This document shows positions 63,412-64,000 of a stretch of 64,000 nucleotides of DNA, piece by piece. Position 1 is the stretch's first letter; each line of letters starts with the position of its first letter. Origin of the DNA: Pseudomonadota bacterium (GTDB lineage Bacteria > Pseudomonadota > Alphaproteobacteria > Micavibrionales > UBA2020); contig JAEXMB010000095.1 in NCBI GenBank assembly GCA_023444705.1, forward strand, positions 1 through 64,000, written 5' to 3'. Position numbers and translations under genes: made by a program. Below the pieces are notes generated by a model that did not search any database, was not told the origin of the DNA, and saw only the letters and a list, made by a program, of their open reading frames with translations.

Positions 63412-64000
63412 ATGTTTGGTTCTCTTTCATTCCTGTTTCCCTGGTTGCTGGCGGCACTGGCCATTGTGCCGGCCCTGTGGTGGCTGTTGCGCGTGACGCC
63501 GCCGCGCCCGCAAGTGGTGCGCTTTCCGGCGTTTTTCCTGTTGCGCGATCTACAGGTCGCCAGCAAGGCGCCGGCACGCACGCCGTGGTGGCTGTTGCTG
63601 TTGCGCTGTTTGCTGGTGGTGTTTTTTATCCTTGCGCTGGCAGAGCCGATTTCGCGCCTGCAATCCGGCGTGCCGGGCCGCCCTGAGGCGCCCGTGTTGC
63701 TGGTCGTCGATAATGGCTGGTCAGCGGCAGTGAACTGGGACAAGCGGCTTGCGCGGATCAAGACCACGCTGGCACCGCTGCAACGCGATGACCGCGCTGT
63801 TTATGTTTTGCCTACTGCGGCAGCGCCCGATGCGGCGCAACCCGCACTGCTTGGCCCTATGACGGCGGCGGCGGCGCAGGAGGTCGTGGCGGGCTTGCCG
63901 CCGCAATCGTGGCCCGCACAACATGGTGCGGCGGCAAAGCTGGTGGAGGGGATGTCTGGTGACAGCTTGCCCGGCTACGCCGTGTTTTTCAGTGATGGCA
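63412..64000 (+). CDS. BatA-like membrane protein, 3' end outside the window
   Basis: 196 residues are visible, with no stop before the end of the window. It starts MFGSLSFLFPWLLAALAIVP, a BatA/Aerotolerance-regulator N-terminal helix, then RPQVVRFPAFFLLRDL and a second helix LLLLRCLLVVFFILALAEP. A vWA-like strand VLLVVDNGWSA follows. In alphaproteobacteria this gene often encodes a large protein with a DUF4159 tail. It starts six bases after the DUF58 stop, so both are one operon with the methyltransferase and IMPDH-like genes. Confidence 0.8.
   Translation, partial: MFGSLSFLFPWLLAALAIVPALWWLLRVTPPRPQVVRFPAFFLLRDLQVASKAPARTPWWLLLLRCLLVVFFILALAEPISRLQSGVPGRPEAPVLLVVDNGWSAAVNWDKRLARIKTTLAPLQRDDRAVYVLPTAAAPDAAQPALLGPMTAAAAQEVVAGLPPQSWPAQHGAAAKLVEGMSGDSLPGYAVFFSDG

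Overview
The window reads as GC-rich, gene-dense chromosome from a free-living alphaproteobacterium. The best lineage evidence is a PopZ (DUF2497) polar organiser, a TolC-Pcm pair, divergent tyrS/anmK, an rsmB-rpe-heparinase run, and an rlmE-guaB-rsmB-DUF58-BatA run. I could not place it below class from sequence alone. I see no rRNA, transposase, integrase, phage structural gene or CRISPR array. About 52 protein genes and three tRNAs fill nearly all of the window. Many genes overlap by 1-4 bases, and no gene-free stretch exceeds 300 bases.

Layout. 1-3.7 kb: end of an ankyrin-repeat gene, then rpiB-glyA-nrdR-nusB. 3.7-7.1 kb (minus): a Coq4-motif protein, then the metC-sseA-Nudix operon. 7.3-8.9 kb: a divergent PurC-like protein and a membrane protein closed by a clear terminator. 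9-15.2 kb (minus): small orphan, ABC-F ATPase, MFS exporter, popZ, tolC, pcm. 15.4-18.7 kb: tRNA-Cys, DUF882 enzyme, tRNA-Asn, a surface acyltransferase, tRNA-Gly. 18.8-24.7 kb: TPR/OGT glycosyltransferase, ArsC-like protein, macAB. 24.9-28.5 kb: an NAD-salvage cassette made of nicotinamide phosphoribosyltransferase and a fused NMN adenylyltransferase/PRPP-synthetase-like protein. 28.5-38.2 kb: tamB-tamA (minus), then a DUF2147-like protein, a hydrolase and a giant AsmA/YhdP-like protein. 38.2-52.1 kb: tyrS, anmK, sua5, an EF-hand protein, lepA, a DEDDh exonuclease, prolyl oligopeptidase, pgi and an M16 protease pair. 52.2-64 kb: chorismate mutase, rsmB, rpe, heparinase-like protein, a protein-glutaminase-like enzyme with a 67-residue neighbour, mmsA, rlmE, a catalytic-cysteine-less IMPDH homologue, a second RNA m5C methyltransferase, DUF58 and the start of a BatA-like protein.

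How it fits together. Most genes are housekeeping: one-carbon and sulfur metabolism, envelope assembly (TamAB, AsmA-like, M16, DUF882, AnmK), translation and RNA modification. The parts most worth a second look are four enzymes whose catalytic set-up differs from the family norm or is unexpected here. They are the NAD-salvage cassette with its altered PRPP-synthetase active site, the IMPDH homologue without its cysteine and flap, the protein-glutaminase-like gene, and the PurC-like gene. Also notable are a predicted lipidated TamA and several well-formed operator-like dyads.
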